Shown here piece after piece: positions 7,467 to 16,173 of a stretch of 64,000 nucleotides of DNA. The stretch's first letter is position 1. The number at the start of each line of letters is the position of its first letter. This DNA is from Bacillus sp. FJAT-18017. Its GTDB lineage: Bacteria; Bacillota; Bacilli; Bacillales; Cytobacillaceae. A program made the position numbers and the translations under genes. The notes beneath the pieces are model-generated. The model was not told the DNA's origin. It made no database searches and saw only the letters and a program-made list of their open reading frames with translations. The DNA lies in assembly GCF_001278805.1 (NCBI RefSeq), contig NZ_CP012602.1:4251501-4315500 (forward strand). The letters run 5' to 3'.

Positions 7467-8435
7467 TCACCCGTTATATAAGTGGCAGGCAACAACATGA
7501 CCATTCAGATTGATTTCTTCTGGCCTAACCGTTTTGCATATATCCATGCATTGTGAGCATCTTGTATGGAATGCACAGCCTGATGGCGGATTGGATGGGC
7601 TTGGCAGTTCACCTTCTATCAGGTTCGTCTGCTTTTTCAAATCCGGATCAGGTATTGGAACTGCGGACAATAATGCTTGTGTATATGGATGCAGCGGATT
7701 TTCATACAGTTCCTCGCTGTCTGCCAACTCTATTAATCTCCCCAAATACATGACGCCGACCCGATCACTGATATGGCGCACAACTCCGAGATCATGGGCA
7801 ATAAATATGTAAGTGAGCTGAAACTCTTTTTGAATTTCCTTCATCAAATTTAGAACTTGTGCCTGGATGGAAACATCCAAAGCGGACACAGGCTCATCGG
7901 CAATAACAAGTTTCGGTTTGGTCATCAATGCCCGGGCAATTCCAATTCGCTGGCGCTGGCCGCCGCTGAATTGGTGCGGATAGCGTTTGGCATGATAGCT
8001 GCTTAGCCCGACAACTTCAAGCATTTCCTTGACGCGTTTTTTTCGCTCTTCTTTTGTGCCGATTCCGTGGACAATCAATGGCTCCTCCAAAATTTGTTCC
8101 ACTGAATTCCTTGGGTTTAAGGATGCATACGGATCCTGGAAAACCATTTGGATATCTCTTCGAATTTTTCTGAGTTCGGATTTCGACATCCTCGTAATTT
8201 CTCTGTCTTCAAAGGTAACTCTTCCGTCGCTTGCTTCAATTAAGCGCATTAGCAATCTTCCTGTTGTCGATTTGCCGCAGCCGCTTTCCCCGACAATCCC
8301 TAACGTTTCTCCTTTTTTAACATAAAATGAAACATCATCGACTGCCTTGACCTCTCCACGCTTTCTGCCAAATAGTCCGCCGGTAATCGGGAAGTATTTT
8401 TTCAGGCCATGGACTTCAAGAAGTAACTCCGACAT
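7467..8435 (-). CDS. dppF: peptide ABC transporter ATP-binding protein, DppF/OppF type
   Basis: This ATPase of about 322 residues has Walker A GESGCGKS at 49-56, Q-loop VFQDP, signature FSGGQRQR and Walker B VIADEP. It also has the C-terminal oligopeptide-type extension with a Cys cluster (CAFHTRCSQCMDIC) that binds Fe-S in some homologues. It overlaps the upstream ATPase gene by about 20 bp, so the two are translationally coupled. The start is either ATG 8435 (MSELLLEV) or TTG 8444, both served by a G-rich AAGGGGGG sequence. Confidence 0.92.
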   Translation of the reverse strand: MSELLLEVHGLKKYFPITGGLFGRKRGEVKAVDDVSFYVKKGETLGIVGESGCGKSTTGRLLMRLIEASDGRVTFEDREITRMSKSELRKIRRDIQMVFQDPYASLNPRNSVEQILEEPLIVHGIGTKEERKKRVKEMLEVVGLSSYHAKRYPHQFSGGQRQRIGIARALMTKPKLVIADEPVSALDVSIQAQVLNLMKEIQKEFQLTYIFIAHDLGVVRHISDRVGVMYLGRLIELADSEELYENPLHPYTQALLSAVPIPDPDLKKQTNLIEGELPSPSNPPSGCAFHTRCSQCMDICKTVRPEEINLNGHVVACHLYNG

Positions 8436-9426
8436 GGTTTTCAATCCCCCCCTTCACTTTATGCAGGAAACAGCGAACTTCATGTCCATCTTTTTCAGAC
8501 TGGTATAGTTCAGGCACCGCGTCCCGGCAAGGCCCAAATGCTTCAGAACACCTGTCAGCAAAACGGCAGCCCTTTACAATCGTTCCCGGCGCCGGTACGG
8601 AACCAGGAATACTATAAAGCCAGTCCTTTTTCTCCCGAATATTTGGAACTGATTTTAACAGTCCCTTCGTATATGGATGCTGCGGGTCCTTTAATATTTT
8701 TCTGACATCGCCTTGCTCAACAATTTGACCCGCATACATGACAATGACCCGCTCACAAACCTCGGCAACAACGCCCAAGTCATGAGTAATGAGTATGATC
8801 GTTGTATCGGTTTTTTGGTTTAAGTCCTTCATCAAGGCAAGAATTTGGGCCTGAATGGTTACATCAAGTGCTGTTGTCGGCTCGTCAGCAATCAAGACTC
8901 TGGGGTTGCAGGCCATCGCCATTGCAATCATTACCCGCTGCCTCATTCCGCCTGATAACTGGTGGGGATATTCTTTTAAAATTCCTTCCGCCCTTGGAAT
9001 CCCAACCAGTTTCAATAATTCTAAACTTCTGACTCTCGCTTCCTTTTTTGGTAGTTTTGTATGTAAGCGTATCGCTTCCATTAACTGGTTGCCAATTGTA
9101 AACAACGGATTCAGAGAAGTCATCGGTTCCTGAAAAATCATCGAAATTTGGTTACCGCGTATTTGCCGCCATTGTTTTTCCGGAAGATTCGTTAAATTTT
9201 TTCCTTCAAAAACGATTTCACCACTCTCGATTTTACCGGGCGGCGAAGGAATCAAGCCCATGGCTGCCAGGGAAGTCACACTCTTCCCGCTCCCCGATTC
9301 TCCTACAATCCCAAGAATCTCACCTGGCCTCAAGTCAAAACTTACACCATCCACGGCAGGGACAACCTTTTTATCCGTTTGAAAGGAAACCCTTAAATCC
9401 TTTATCCGCAAAATTGGTTCTGTCAT
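8416..9426 (-). CDS. dppD: peptide ABC transporter ATP-binding protein, DppD/OppD type
   Basis: This ATPase of about 336 residues has Walker A GESGSGKS at 42-49, Q-loop IFQEP, signature LSGGMRQR, Walker B VLIADEPT and H-loop LITHDLG. The C-terminal extension carries CRFADRCSEAFGPC. It is the first gene of the five-gene operon running to 3812. ATG 9426 is preferred over GTG 9435 because GGGTGA lies about 5 nt upstream of it. The 280-bp leader up to 9718 shows no recognisable T-box or riboswitch. Confidence 0.92.
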   Translation of the reverse strand: MTEPILRIKDLRVSFQTDKKVVPAVDGVSFDLRPGEILGIVGESGSGKSVTSLAAMGLIPSPPGKIESGEIVFEGKNLTNLPEKQWRQIRGNQISMIFQEPMTSLNPLFTIGNQLMEAIRLHTKLPKKEARVRSLELLKLVGIPRAEGILKEYPHQLSGGMRQRVMIAMAMACNPRVLIADEPTTALDVTIQAQILALMKDLNQKTDTTIILITHDLGVVAEVCERVIVMYAGQIVEQGDVRKILKDPQHPYTKGLLKSVPNIREKKDWLYSIPGSVPAPGTIVKGCRFADRCSEAFGPCRDAVPELYQSEKDGHEVRCFLHKVKGGIENHVGVTS

Positions 9427-9675
9427 ACGTCTCACCCGCTTTGTTATACTATTAGATTAATAAAGCCACACTTATGGTATTGGAATATATCGAATAGTAA
9501 GAATATTATAGCAAAAACAAAAATTAATGTATATCTTAAAGTGGTAAACGAGTAATTAATTGGAATATCGAAATAGTAAGGCCCTATTTTTATCGCTATA
9601 AAGTCAATACTAGCCCGTATGAAAACATGTCCGATTACTTTGTTTTTTCACTACAAAACACTGGATTAATTTATG

Positions 9676-9702
9676 CAAAAAAAAGACCCTTTAGGCCTTT
9701 TA
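9676..9702 (-). terminator. terminator of the decayed nudix gene
   Basis: On the minus strand AAAAGGCC and GGGTCTTTT form an 8-bp stem with one G-U pair, followed by a T run. Confidence 0.55.
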
Positions 9703-9717
9703 TCAAATCGGAATTAA

Positions 9718-9993
9718 CTATAACGTATCTTCCTCAGTATTCTTGCGATTTAATCTCAATACAAAATGGTTGAGGCTCTCATTAATTGACCGGTAAACTT
9801 TTTTAAAGAATCCGTAATATTATAAATGACCGATTCTTCCTTCGTTTCCCTGATGTCTGCAGCTTTTAGCATTCACCCTCCTCAACCTGCCCGCCAGGCT
9901 CACCCAGCACCCCTTGATTAGCAAAAATATCTCGGTGATCCTTTAAAACAATGGCTGCTGCTTGTACTTTTGTTCTTTTCTGCCATGCAATTC
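9718..9993 (-). pseudogene. Nudix hydrolase remnant: 5'-truncated and frameshifted
   Basis: Minus-strand frames join into a recognisable Nudix hydrolase. One frame reads KRTKVQAAAIVLKDHRD and then GEPGGQVEEGEC before a stop. The next frame continues LKAADIRETKEES, together rebuilding the Nudix box G-x5-E-x7-REtxEE. A third frame supplies the tail NESLNHFVLRLNRKN ending at the TAG at 9718-9720. At least two frameshifts are needed. The N-terminal frame meets a stop (TGA) with no start codon, exactly where the DoxX-2 promoter block begins. This suggests that arrival of the DoxX-2 unit removed the gene's 5' end. Confidence 0.7.
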
Positions 9994-10073
9994 ACATCTT
10001 AGACAAGAAGCTTTGACAGCTTTTTGAATAGAGCTTAAAAGCCCTATTCACACGGTGTATACCGGAGTATATT
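9981..10073 (+). promoter_or_regulatory. DoxX-2 promoter with CRP/FNR-type box
   Basis: The box TGCCATGCAATTCACA (9981-9996) has a weak left half and a perfect TCACA right half. The -10 TATATT is at 10068-10073, again 79.5 bp from the box centre. TGAATAG/CTATTCA and TTTACAGTGTAAA are both present. The left half of the box lies within the nudix remnant. Confidence 0.65.
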
Positions 10074-10121
10074 TACAGTGTAAACAACTTAATTAAATTC
10101 AAATGAAATGGGGAGTCATTC

Positions 10122-10622
10122 ATGTTTAACAAATTCTTAAGGGAAAACAACATTGTTGCTGCTCTGCTCGCAGTACTTCGTGTGTATCTCGGTTATGCCT
10201 GGTTCACTGCAGGCCTTGGTAAAATTCAGGGCGGATTCGACGCCAGCGGCTTTATCAAAGGTGCCATTGCTAATCCGGTAAAAGGCCCAGACGGCGGTGT
10301 CGTCTACGGCTGGTACGTCGACTTCCTGCAAAATGTTGCCCTTCCAAACATCGACCTGTTCAACGTTCTAGTTCCTTGGGGCGAACTGCTAGTAGGACTT
10401 GGACTTATGCTCGGCTGCCTGACTACTGCGGCAATGTTCTTCGGTCTCGTAATGAACTTCGCGTTCTTCTTTGCCGGAACAGTCAGCCACAATCCAACTG
10501 ACATCCTATTCGGATTCATTCTGTTGACTGCTGGTGCAAACCCAGGTAAATACGGCCTTGACCGCTGGGTGCTTCCTTACATCAACAAAGCGGTATTCAA
10601 AAAACCACAACCTCAAGAGTAA
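10122..10622 (+). CDS. DoxX family membrane protein, copy 2 of 8
   Basis: This 166-residue, four-helix DoxX protein is a class A copy (GGF loop, Asn71). Compared with copy 1 it has Pro85 and differs in helix 4, where the segment reads LLTAGANPGKYG, giving Thr136 and Pro141. Its C-terminus KKPQPQE is identical to that of copy 6. It has the same ATGGGGAGTC ribosome binding site as the other copies. The gene is flanked on the left by the nudix remnant and on the right by a membrane protein gene with which it shares no promoter. Confidence 0.93.
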   Translation: MFNKFLRENNIVAALLAVLRVYLGYAWFTAGLGKIQGGFDASGFIKGAIANPVKGPDGGVVYGWYVDFLQNVALPNIDLFNVLVPWGELLVGLGLMLGCLTTAAMFFGLVMNFAFFFAGTVSHNPTDILFGFILLTAGANPGKYGLDRWVLPYINKAVFKKPQPQE

Positions 10623-10660
10623 AGAGGAGTCCCCCTTTCTCCCCTTTATCATAAATTTTG

Positions 10661-10688
10661 CCCCTCAATGAGTTTGAGGGGTTTTTTA
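10661..10688 (+). terminator. terminator of DoxX-2
   Basis: CCCCTCAA and TTTGAGGGG form a stem followed by six T residues. Confidence 0.8.
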
Positions 10689-11009
10689 TTATAGAAGAAA
10701 ATTGTTTTCCTATTGTAGTGCACTCCTTTACTATGACCGCTACTGATTAGGGACAACTAAATCATCTTAATTGCCTAAAAAATAACTAGTAAAATAAATG
10801 AAATTCCCTTTTGAATAGCAAAAAAGTGTGATGAATATGGAATAGTCATTTGTAGTAAACCTTCAAGCCTTACTATTTCCTTGGGCAACTTCACTAGTGG
10901 GTTACCTGAGAAGGGCTAGTGAAAATTAACCATACATTTCAATGCAGTTAATAAACCTAACCCTTCAGGACACACTATGACCAACGCCTTATTTTAGGAT
11001 GTGATGGTT
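10689..11009. other. gene-free stretch
   Basis: No gene is seen. An 8-bp inverted repeat TTCACTAG/CTAGTGAA (10890-10923) is present without a T run. Its role is unknown. Confidence 0.3.
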
Positions 11010-11483
11010 ATGCGAAGGTACAAGAATCTTATCATTTTGCTGGCAGTCCTTCCGTGGATTTCGGTTCCTTTTTTGGGTAACAAAACGTTAAAACGATTTC
11101 TTCCCGGAACATTGTTTATAACTGTCTACGTGACAATTGAAGGATGGCTGGCGGAGAAAAATAAATGGTGGTGGTTCTTCCATAAAAAAAACCCAAACAT
11201 GCTGGGTGAAGTGCCGCTTATTCTAGGCCCATTCGTGGTAGGAACGTTTTGGATCCTTAAACTGACATACGGGAATTTTAAAAATTATTTCATAACTAAC
11301 CTTATTGTTGATTCCTTTTTCACTTATGTAATGGTCTATATTTTTAAAAAGATCGGATATGCCTCTTTAGTCAGGCTGAATAGGTTCAGGCTATCGCTCC
11401 TTTTTTTAATAAAATCTCTAGCTCTTTACGGATTCCAGTACGGGTATGAATTGTTTAAAGAAAAGCAGTCTCCCTCCAAGTAA
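11010..11483 (+). CDS. multi-pass membrane protein of unknown function
   Basis: The product has about 157 residues and roughly four hydrophobic segments (near 5-20, 26-44, 70-88, 96-116), with many aromatic and basic residues between them. I recognise no catalytic motif. The Shine-Dalgarno AGGATGTGAT matches the 16S tail well and places the start at ATG 11010, although the frame extends to GTG 11001. The gene is monocistronic and ends 150 bp before the convergent spore hydrolase gene. Confidence 0.7.
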   Translation: MRRYKNLIILLAVLPWISVPFLGNKTLKRFLPGTLFITVYVTIEGWLAEKNKWWWFFHKKNPNMLGEVPLILGPFVVGTFWILKLTYGNFKNYFITNLIVDSFFTYVMVYIFKKIGYASLVRLNRFRLSLLFLIKSLALYGFQYGYELFKEKQSPSK

Positions 11484-11624
11484 TTATGGATGGGGTCTGC
11501 TTCATTCAGTCATACCTTAATCTCAACGACCCTTTTGGCCCCTATATAGCAGTCGTTCGCTGTATGAAATTATTTCGAAGATTGGTAAGAGAGAGATGCT
11601 TTCAAAATGGTTGCCACAAGAAAA

Positions 11625-11658
11625 GCCGCTCAAGATCATAATCCCGAGCGGCGTTTTT
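11625..11658. terminator. terminator hairpin overlapping the end of the LysM-GH18 gene
   Basis: GCCGCTC and GAGCGGC pair, with T runs on both sides, so it can serve both the + gene ending at 11483 and the minus gene. The stop codon of the minus gene (11636-11638) lies in the loop. Confidence 0.75.
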
Positions 11659-12916
11659 TTATGACAGTTGCTTCTTCCGTTAAGAATGCCCAGTTCTGTG
11701 GTGCGGGGAGGCCAATATGCCAAAAAGTAGTTCCGGCCAATTGGTGGGAATCGATCAGCCGGTACTTCTCTGTATAGCTGCGGATATCCTCAAACCAAAC
11801 AATATGTTCCACCGTGCCAGACCAATAACGGTACCATGGGGATTGAAACGTTCGATCATATTGAATAGCCGTCCCAAAGGATAGGGCATTGTTCTGGGCG
11901 GTGAGGACAGATATTCCCCTGGTTGTTTTTGTCGCAGCGACACTGTCATAACCGTATAAAGCCATTGCCATTACTAGTTTCTGCGCATCCACCAAACTTC
12001 GCGCATACTTAATCACTTGCTCGACCCAGTTTATTGGTGAAATCGGATCGGGCGGCCCGCCGGGATAGCCATAATCAATTGTCATGACCGCCATATAATC
12101 AGCGATCCTTCCAATCGCAGCATAATCATATGCTCCGACAATTCGATTCGTTGGCAAATCTTCTGTTTTGGCGTGGACGTTAACATGCAATTCCAAATCG
12201 CCTAATTGCTGCTTTAAAGATTGAAGGAATATGGTAAAATCACTTCGGTTTGCCGGGGGAATAAATTCAAAATCAAGGCTTACACCCTCAAATCCTCTAC
12301 TCCTTGCTAGATTGACAATACTCGCTATTAAATTCCGCCGGTATGTAGCATTCCCCAGAACCGCGCCTGCCAGCCCCGCATCAAATCCGCTTGAAGTAAA
12401 GTTCCGAATCATTAGTAATGGAGAAATATTCAGCTGTCTGCATCTTGTAATAATCGCAGAATCGTCAAATTGAGCATAAGCCCATCCCTGCGCCGTAAAT
12501 GAATAGTTTACTATCGCTATATAGGTTAGTTGATTTGCTAAGGAATCTAGTGTTGAGAGATTTGTTGATGCGCCCGAAGGTATAAAAAAACCTACAGTGC
12601 GCAGGGCCATCTTTATCGGTGAGGGAATGGTAATGACTTGGCCAATTCGAAGTTTGCCAACATCAATGCCTGGATTTGCAGCTATAATCGAACTAACAGT
12701 TGTGTTAAACTGCCGCGCCACCCGCCAAAGTATATCACCTGATTTTATCTGATAGCTTCTGGTGTGCTGGTTATTGTCTGGAATATAAAGAGCAAGGCCA
12801 GGCACCAGCTTTGTTGAAGTTAATCCGTTAACTGAAATAACGGTAGCAATTGGGACAGCATACAGGTTCGAAATGAACCAGAGATTTTCACCAGAACGTA
12901 CAACGTGAACAGTCAT
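11636..12916 (-). CDS. sleL: LysM-GH18 spore peptidoglycan hydrolase, SleL/YaaH type
   Basis: The protein has 426 residues, the usual length of SleL/YaaH. Two LysM domains at about 3-46 and 53-96 anchor it to cortex peptidoglycan. A family 18 glycosidase domain spans about 105-420 with the catalytic pattern GVSLDFEF (Asp215, Glu217). There is no signal peptide, as in homologues that are made in the mother cell and deposited in the spore coat. SleL cuts spore cortex fragments containing muramic-delta-lactam during germination. The related proteins YaaH and YdhD share this architecture, so the exact orthologue is uncertain. The gene is monocistronic. Confidence 0.85.
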   Translation of the reverse strand: MTVHVVRSGENLWFISNLYAVPIATVISVNGLTSTKLVPGLALYIPDNNQHTRSYQIKSGDILWRVARQFNTTVSSIIAANPGIDVGKLRIGQVITIPSPIKMALRTVGFFIPSGASTNLSTLDSLANQLTYIAIVNYSFTAQGWAYAQFDDSAIITRCRQLNISPLLMIRNFTSSGFDAGLAGAVLGNATYRRNLIASIVNLARSRGFEGVSLDFEFIPPANRSDFTIFLQSLKQQLGDLELHVNVHAKTEDLPTNRIVGAYDYAAIGRIADYMAVMTIDYGYPGGPPDPISPINWVEQVIKYARSLVDAQKLVMAMALYGYDSVAATKTTRGISVLTAQNNALSFGTAIQYDRTFQSPWYRYWSGTVEHIVWFEDIRSYTEKYRLIDSHQLAGTTFWHIGLPAPQNWAFLTEEATVIKKRRSGL

Positions 12917-13038
12917 TCTCTCACCCCTTTACTACATCATATTAACAAGTGGAGATTCTATACTGTTCTGCTTAAATCGAAATCCAATTATTACTGATTT
13001 ATGAAGATTAAATCTGCTGGAAACCTAATCCGCTTATA

Positions 13039-13497
13039 CTAGACTCTGTGTCCATCCTTCCTTGCCTGTATATAACCGTAATAGGTACAGGTCCCATTTT
13101 CGGATAAATCCCTCACTTCAAAACCGCACTTCTTGTAAAAACTAAAATTGTTTGCAGAGGTATGCGCGAACCAATCGCCATGGGGAAGCTTTTGAACGCA
13201 GAGTTCCACCAGCTTTTGGCCAATTCCCTTTCCCCGATAGGCAGTTAGCACAACCAAATCCATAATGTTCGCTGCCATGATTTGGTCTGAAATGACTCTG
13301 ACCATACCGACCATCTTTTCGTTATCCCAAACAGTGAAGGCCCAAGTTGAGTTCGTGAATATTAGTGTGAATTTTTCCTTTTGCCACTCAGGCGTATTTC
13401 GTGCCCACCCTGCATCTTTGAAAAGAACTTCAACCTGTTCAGCCGGAACACCAACTGTTCCCTCCCGGATAACCAGTCCATTGAAATACTGATACAT
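13039..13497 (-). CDS. GNAT family N-acetyltransferase
   Basis: This 152-residue acetyltransferase has the acetyl-CoA-binding motif RGKGIGQKLVELC (about residues 92-104), preceded by a beta strand MDLVVLTAY, and a C-terminal FYKKCGFE strand. It begins 3 bp after the stop of the upstream effector-binding-domain gene, with GAGAGGGGGT between them, so both belong to one transcript. The substrate is unknown. Confidence 0.85.
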   Translation of the reverse strand: MYQYFNGLVIREGTVGVPAEQVEVLFKDAGWARNTPEWQKEKFTLIFTNSTWAFTVWDNEKMVGMVRVISDQIMAANIMDLVVLTAYRGKGIGQKLVELCVQKLPHGDWFAHTSANNFSFYKKCGFEVRDLSENGTCTYYGYIQARKDGHRV

Positions 13498-13500
13498 GCT

Positions 13501-13980
13501 TTACCCCCTCTCGTTTATTGGGACAAATAAATCGACTTTGCATTTCCCGTCTGGGTCTTCAGCGGGGTTATTCCTGGTGAACTCAAGAGTGAATCGATCA
13601 AAATCAGCTTCAAAATCAACTGTATTCAGCCATTCTCTGTACATAAATTGGTAGGCTTCATTTAGCTTTTCCGGGCTATCATAGAACGAATACAAAGCAT
13701 ACAATCCGCCATTCAATGTTTTATAGTGAATTTCCTGATGGCTTTCCTTATAAAAGCCATTTGGAATCGTAACACAGGCATCATGCCGGCATTCCTCTTC
13801 TCTAACAAAATCCGGATTATCCAGTGAAATACCTATAAAGTCTTGCTCAGGGGGAAATAGGCCGTTTTCAGCTGCCCACTCCATCAATTTTCCCCAGTGT
13901 TCCTGTGGTCCAAAATAGCTTCCAACCCGCCTGATGTACGCAACATCTAAATCTGGCAGCGTTCTTACACGAATCTCCAT
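13501..13980 (-). CDS. GyrI-like / AraC effector-binding domain protein
   Basis: The protein has about 159 residues, from ATG 13980 with TAGGAG upstream; the frame extends to 14004 but has no ribosome binding site there. It begins MEIRVRTLPDLDVAYIRRVG, the opening strand and YiRhxG motif of the GyrI-like small-molecule-binding fold. It ends in a DLFVPI strand, also typical of the family. Such stand-alone domains bind hydrophobic compounds or act as gyrase inhibitors and cyclopropanoid hydrolases. The function here is unknown. It lacks a DNA-binding HTH. Confidence 0.8.
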   Translation of the reverse strand: MEIRVRTLPDLDVAYIRRVGSYFGPQEHWGKLMEWAAENGLFPPEQDFIGISLDNPDFVREEECRHDACVTIPNGFYKESHQEIHYKTLNGGLYALYSFYDSPEKLNEAYQFMYREWLNTVDFEADFDRFTLEFTRNNPAEDPDGKCKVDLFVPINERG

Positions 13981-14133
13981 AATTCCAACTCCTATACTGG
14001 TCATTATTTCCTTTTATTCGCTAAAACTAAATGAAATCCTTCTTTTGAACAAACGGCACAGGAGCCAGGTTAACAATATTCCTTGTGCAAGATCATTGAA
14101 CCATTCATCAGCAGCTAACTCCTGCGTGGAAAA

Positions 14134-14170
14134 CAATAAAAGCGCCTTAATCCTAACAGGACCAAGGCGC
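14134..14170 (-). terminator. terminator of the GNAT gene at 14175
   Basis: GCGCCTT and AAGGCGC pair, followed on the minus strand by TTTTATTG. Confidence 0.75.
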
Positions 14171-14174
14171 AATT

Positions 14175-14645
14175 CTATTTTATTTCATAAACAACCCATT
14201 TCGAAATCTTTCCGCCCATTTTTTTATAAAGCCCTTGGGCTGCAACATTGTCCTGAGCTGTTTCCCATGTCATTCCCGCGAAGTCGTGCATTCTAATATA
14301 GTCCAGACATGTTTTGAAAAGAGTTTCTCCAACCTTTTTACCACGAACATCCCTTTGGACAAATAAGTCATTTAGGATCGCCTGCCTCTTAACCTTGAGT
14401 GTGCTAAAGGTAAAATACAAGGTGGCAAATCCAATCAGCCTTCCATTTTCTTCAGCTACAAATTGCACACCGCTTGAAGGGTTCTCAAGAAGATGACGAA
14501 TCAAGCCCTTTAACTCCTCCTCGGAAGGTTCAGGCTGGTTGTAGAAATCTACTATGTATTCCCTCATAAGGCCGTATAGTTCACTACTATCATTACTGTC
14601 TGCTTGTCTTACCTGAATCGTGCTTTGCAATGTTTTACTCTCCAT
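14175..14645 (-). CDS. GNAT family N-acetyltransferase
   Basis: This 156-residue acetyltransferase has the CoA loop RDVRGKKVGETLF (about 97-109) and a C-terminal LYKKMGGK motif. No good ribosome binding site precedes the ATG at 14645, so the start is uncertain. It is divergent from the small HhH protein gene at 14704, and the two must share the short region between them. Confidence 0.8.
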   Translation of the reverse strand: MESKTLQSTIQVRQADSNDSSELYGLMREYIVDFYNQPEPSEEELKGLIRHLLENPSSGVQFVAEENGRLIGFATLYFTFSTLKVKRQAILNDLFVQRDVRGKKVGETLFKTCLDYIRMHDFAGMTWETAQDNVAAQGLYKKMGGKISKWVVYEIK

Positions 14646-14703
14646 CTTTTATTTTTTTGAAAAAACGCCTAAAATAGATTTATCAAAGAAAGGACTCTTT
14701 AAA

Positions 14704-14904
14704 ATGCCTGAATCCACTGCTTTCCCAAAAATCCCAAAACCGGCTGAACGAGCCCTGATTAGTGCCGGTTTCACACAACTTGCACAGTTAACAGCAATTC
14801 CCGAAACAGAACTCCTAAACTTACATGGCATTGGGCCAAAAGCAATAAGGATACTAAAAGAAGCTCTTGCAGAAAATGGCCTGGATTTTGCAAAAGATGC
14901 TTGA
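14704..14904 (+). CDS. small helix-hairpin-helix protein (RNA polymerase alpha CTD-like)
   Basis: This 66-residue protein begins MPESTAFPKIPKPAERALIS. It contains a helix-hairpin-helix motif ETELLNLHGIGPKAIRILKE (about 37-56), the fold used by the RNA polymerase alpha C-terminal domain and DNA repair proteins to bind the DNA backbone. AAAGGACT lies upstream of the ATG at 14704; the longer frame from 14620 lacks a ribosome binding site. Many Bacillaceae carry such a stand-alone domain, with unknown function. Confidence 0.8.
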   Translation: MPESTAFPKIPKPAERALISAGFTQLAQLTAIPETELLNLHGIGPKAIRILKEALAENGLDFAKDA

Positions 14905-14936
14905 AGGATGAATTAATTCCCATCCTTCTCTTTTTA
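14903..14936 (+). terminator. convergent terminator after the HhH gene
   Basis: GAAGGATG and CATCCTTC pair, followed by TCTTTTT. Confidence 0.75.
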
Positions 14937-15371
14937 ATGAATAAGTGATGCCCTTAAATCTGAAATTCCGTGCTCCAGGTACGCCTTCAGGCATGAAAGC
15001 ATGTAGATCCAGCCACCGGTTTGTCCCATCATTTTCTGAACAAGATACGGATCGTCTTCCTTCAGTCCGGCTTCAATCACTTCAACAATCGCCGAATCCT
15101 CTTCCTCTAAAAAGTTCATCGTCACTGTCGTCTCTGCTTCGGGCTCACCCCAATTGAAGACGATTTTCTTGGCTGTCTCCAGCTCAAGGACATGCACTTT
15201 TCCTTCAGCACCGTATTCCTCATATCTCCAGGTAACGGTTTGGCCTTCTTCCAATCTCCCCGTCCCTGTTGAGAACCAGTAATTCCCCATTTTTTCGGGA
15301 TTCACAATCGCTTCAAACACTTCGTTAGCTGGCTTTCGAATTTTCATTTTAGCTGTTACTTTCGTGTCCAT
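14934..15371 (-). CDS. SRPBCC / AHSA1-like ligand-binding protein
   Basis: This protein of about 145 residues begins MDTKVTAKMKIRKPANEVFE, the first strand and helix of the START-like SRPBCC fold. A conserved NWGEPEAETTV strand pair follows, and the long C-terminal helix begins GGWIYMLSCLKAYLEHG. The family binds hydrophobic ligands or acts as an Hsp90-activator-like domain. The start is taken at ATG 15371 with GAGGG just upstream; GTG 15380 is an alternative. The gene is divergent from the DoxX-3 promoter. Confidence 0.82.
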   Translation of the reverse strand: MDTKVTAKMKIRKPANEVFEAIVNPEKMGNYWFSTGTGRLEEGQTVTWRYEEYGAEGKVHVLELETAKKIVFNWGEPEAETTVTMNFLEEEDSAIVEVIEAGLKEDDPYLVQKMMGQTGGWIYMLSCLKAYLEHGISDLRASLIH

Positions 15372-15425
15372 TGCCCTCACTCATTTCATTAGTAGTCAAC
15401 TTAAAATTTTCCATTACATACATTC

Positions 15426-15518
15426 TGTGCCGTTTGTCACATGTTCGTCAAGAAACTTTGACAGCTTTTTGAATAAGCCCTGTATCCCCTATTCGTAACG
15501 TAATTAAGGGATTATATT
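15426..15518 (+). promoter_or_regulatory. DoxX-3 promoter with CRP/FNR-type box
   Basis: The box TGTGCCGTTTGTCACA (15426-15441) is followed by the -10 TATATT at 15513-15518, 79.5 bp from the box centre. This is the most diverged core region: the downstream palindrome is degraded to TTATCAGTGTAAT, yet TTTGACAGCTTTTTGAATA and the spacing are kept exactly. Confidence 0.68.
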
Positions 15519-15575
15519 ATCAGTGTAATCATTTTCTTTTACAAAACAACTTAAAAAAGAAGAGGGGAATCATTC

Positions 15576-16079
15576 ATGTTTAACAAATTCTTAAGAGAAA
15601 ACAATATTGTTTCTGCACTACTAGCTGTGCTTCGTGTATATCTCGGTTATGCCTGGTTCAGTGCAGGCCTTGGAAAAATTCAGAGCGGAGCATTTGATGC
15701 CAGCGGATTCATCCAGGGAGCAATCGCAAACCCGGTTAAAGGCCCTGACGGCGGTGTCGTCTACGGTTGGTACGTTGACTTCCTGCAAAGTGTTGCTCTT
15801 CCTAACATCGACCTGTTTAACGTTCTTGTTCCTTGGGGCGAACTTCTCGTAGGTCTTGGCCTCATGCTAGGCTGCCTGACAACTGCTGCTATGTTCTTCG
15901 GTCTAGTAATGAACTTTGCGTTCTTCTTTGCTGGAACAGTCAGCCACAACCCAACTGACATCCTGTTCGGATTCATCCTGCTTGCAGCCGGTGCAAATGC
16001 TGGTAAATACGGTCTTGACCGCTGGGTGCTTCCATACATCAACAAAGCAGTCTTCAAAAAGGCACAAACTCAACAATAA
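15576..16079 (+). CDS. DoxX family membrane protein, copy 3 of 8
   Basis: This 167-residue DoxX protein is a class B copy: one extra residue in the first loop (SGAFDASGFIQ) and Ser in place of Asn at position 72. Ser13 replaces the usual Ala, as in copy 7. The four-helix topology and the conserved Arg20, Trp27, Glu, Cys and His residues are kept. Its C-terminus is KKAQTQQ. The Shine-Dalgarno is GAGGGGAATC. Its 3' UTR departs from the usual C-rich block and uses its own terminator pair. Confidence 0.93.
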   Translation: MFNKFLRENNIVSALLAVLRVYLGYAWFSAGLGKIQSGAFDASGFIQGAIANPVKGPDGGVVYGWYVDFLQSVALPNIDLFNVLVPWGELLVGLGLMLGCLTTAAMFFGLVMNFAFFFAGTVSHNPTDILFGFILLAAGANAGKYGLDRWVLPYINKAVFKKAQTQQ

Positions 16080-16142
16080 TAAACTCGGCAGCCCCCTTCC
16101 GAGTTTATAGATGAAAAGCCACCCGCCAAGGTGGCTTTTTCT
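16080..16142 (+). terminator. double terminator after DoxX-3
   Basis: The first stem is AAACTCGG/CCGAGTTT (16081-16106). The second is AAAGCCACC/GGTGGCTTT (16115-16138) with a T run. The second can also serve the convergent acetyltransferase gene. Confidence 0.75.
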
Positions 16143-16173
16143 TATTTTTTAAAAAAGGCCGGAATATCAAATT

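Noticed and set aside
9436..9717. T-box or riboswitch in the leader of the peptide transporter operon
   Set aside because: No conserved T-box, S-box or other riboswitch motif is visible. The stretch is AT-rich without strong pairing.
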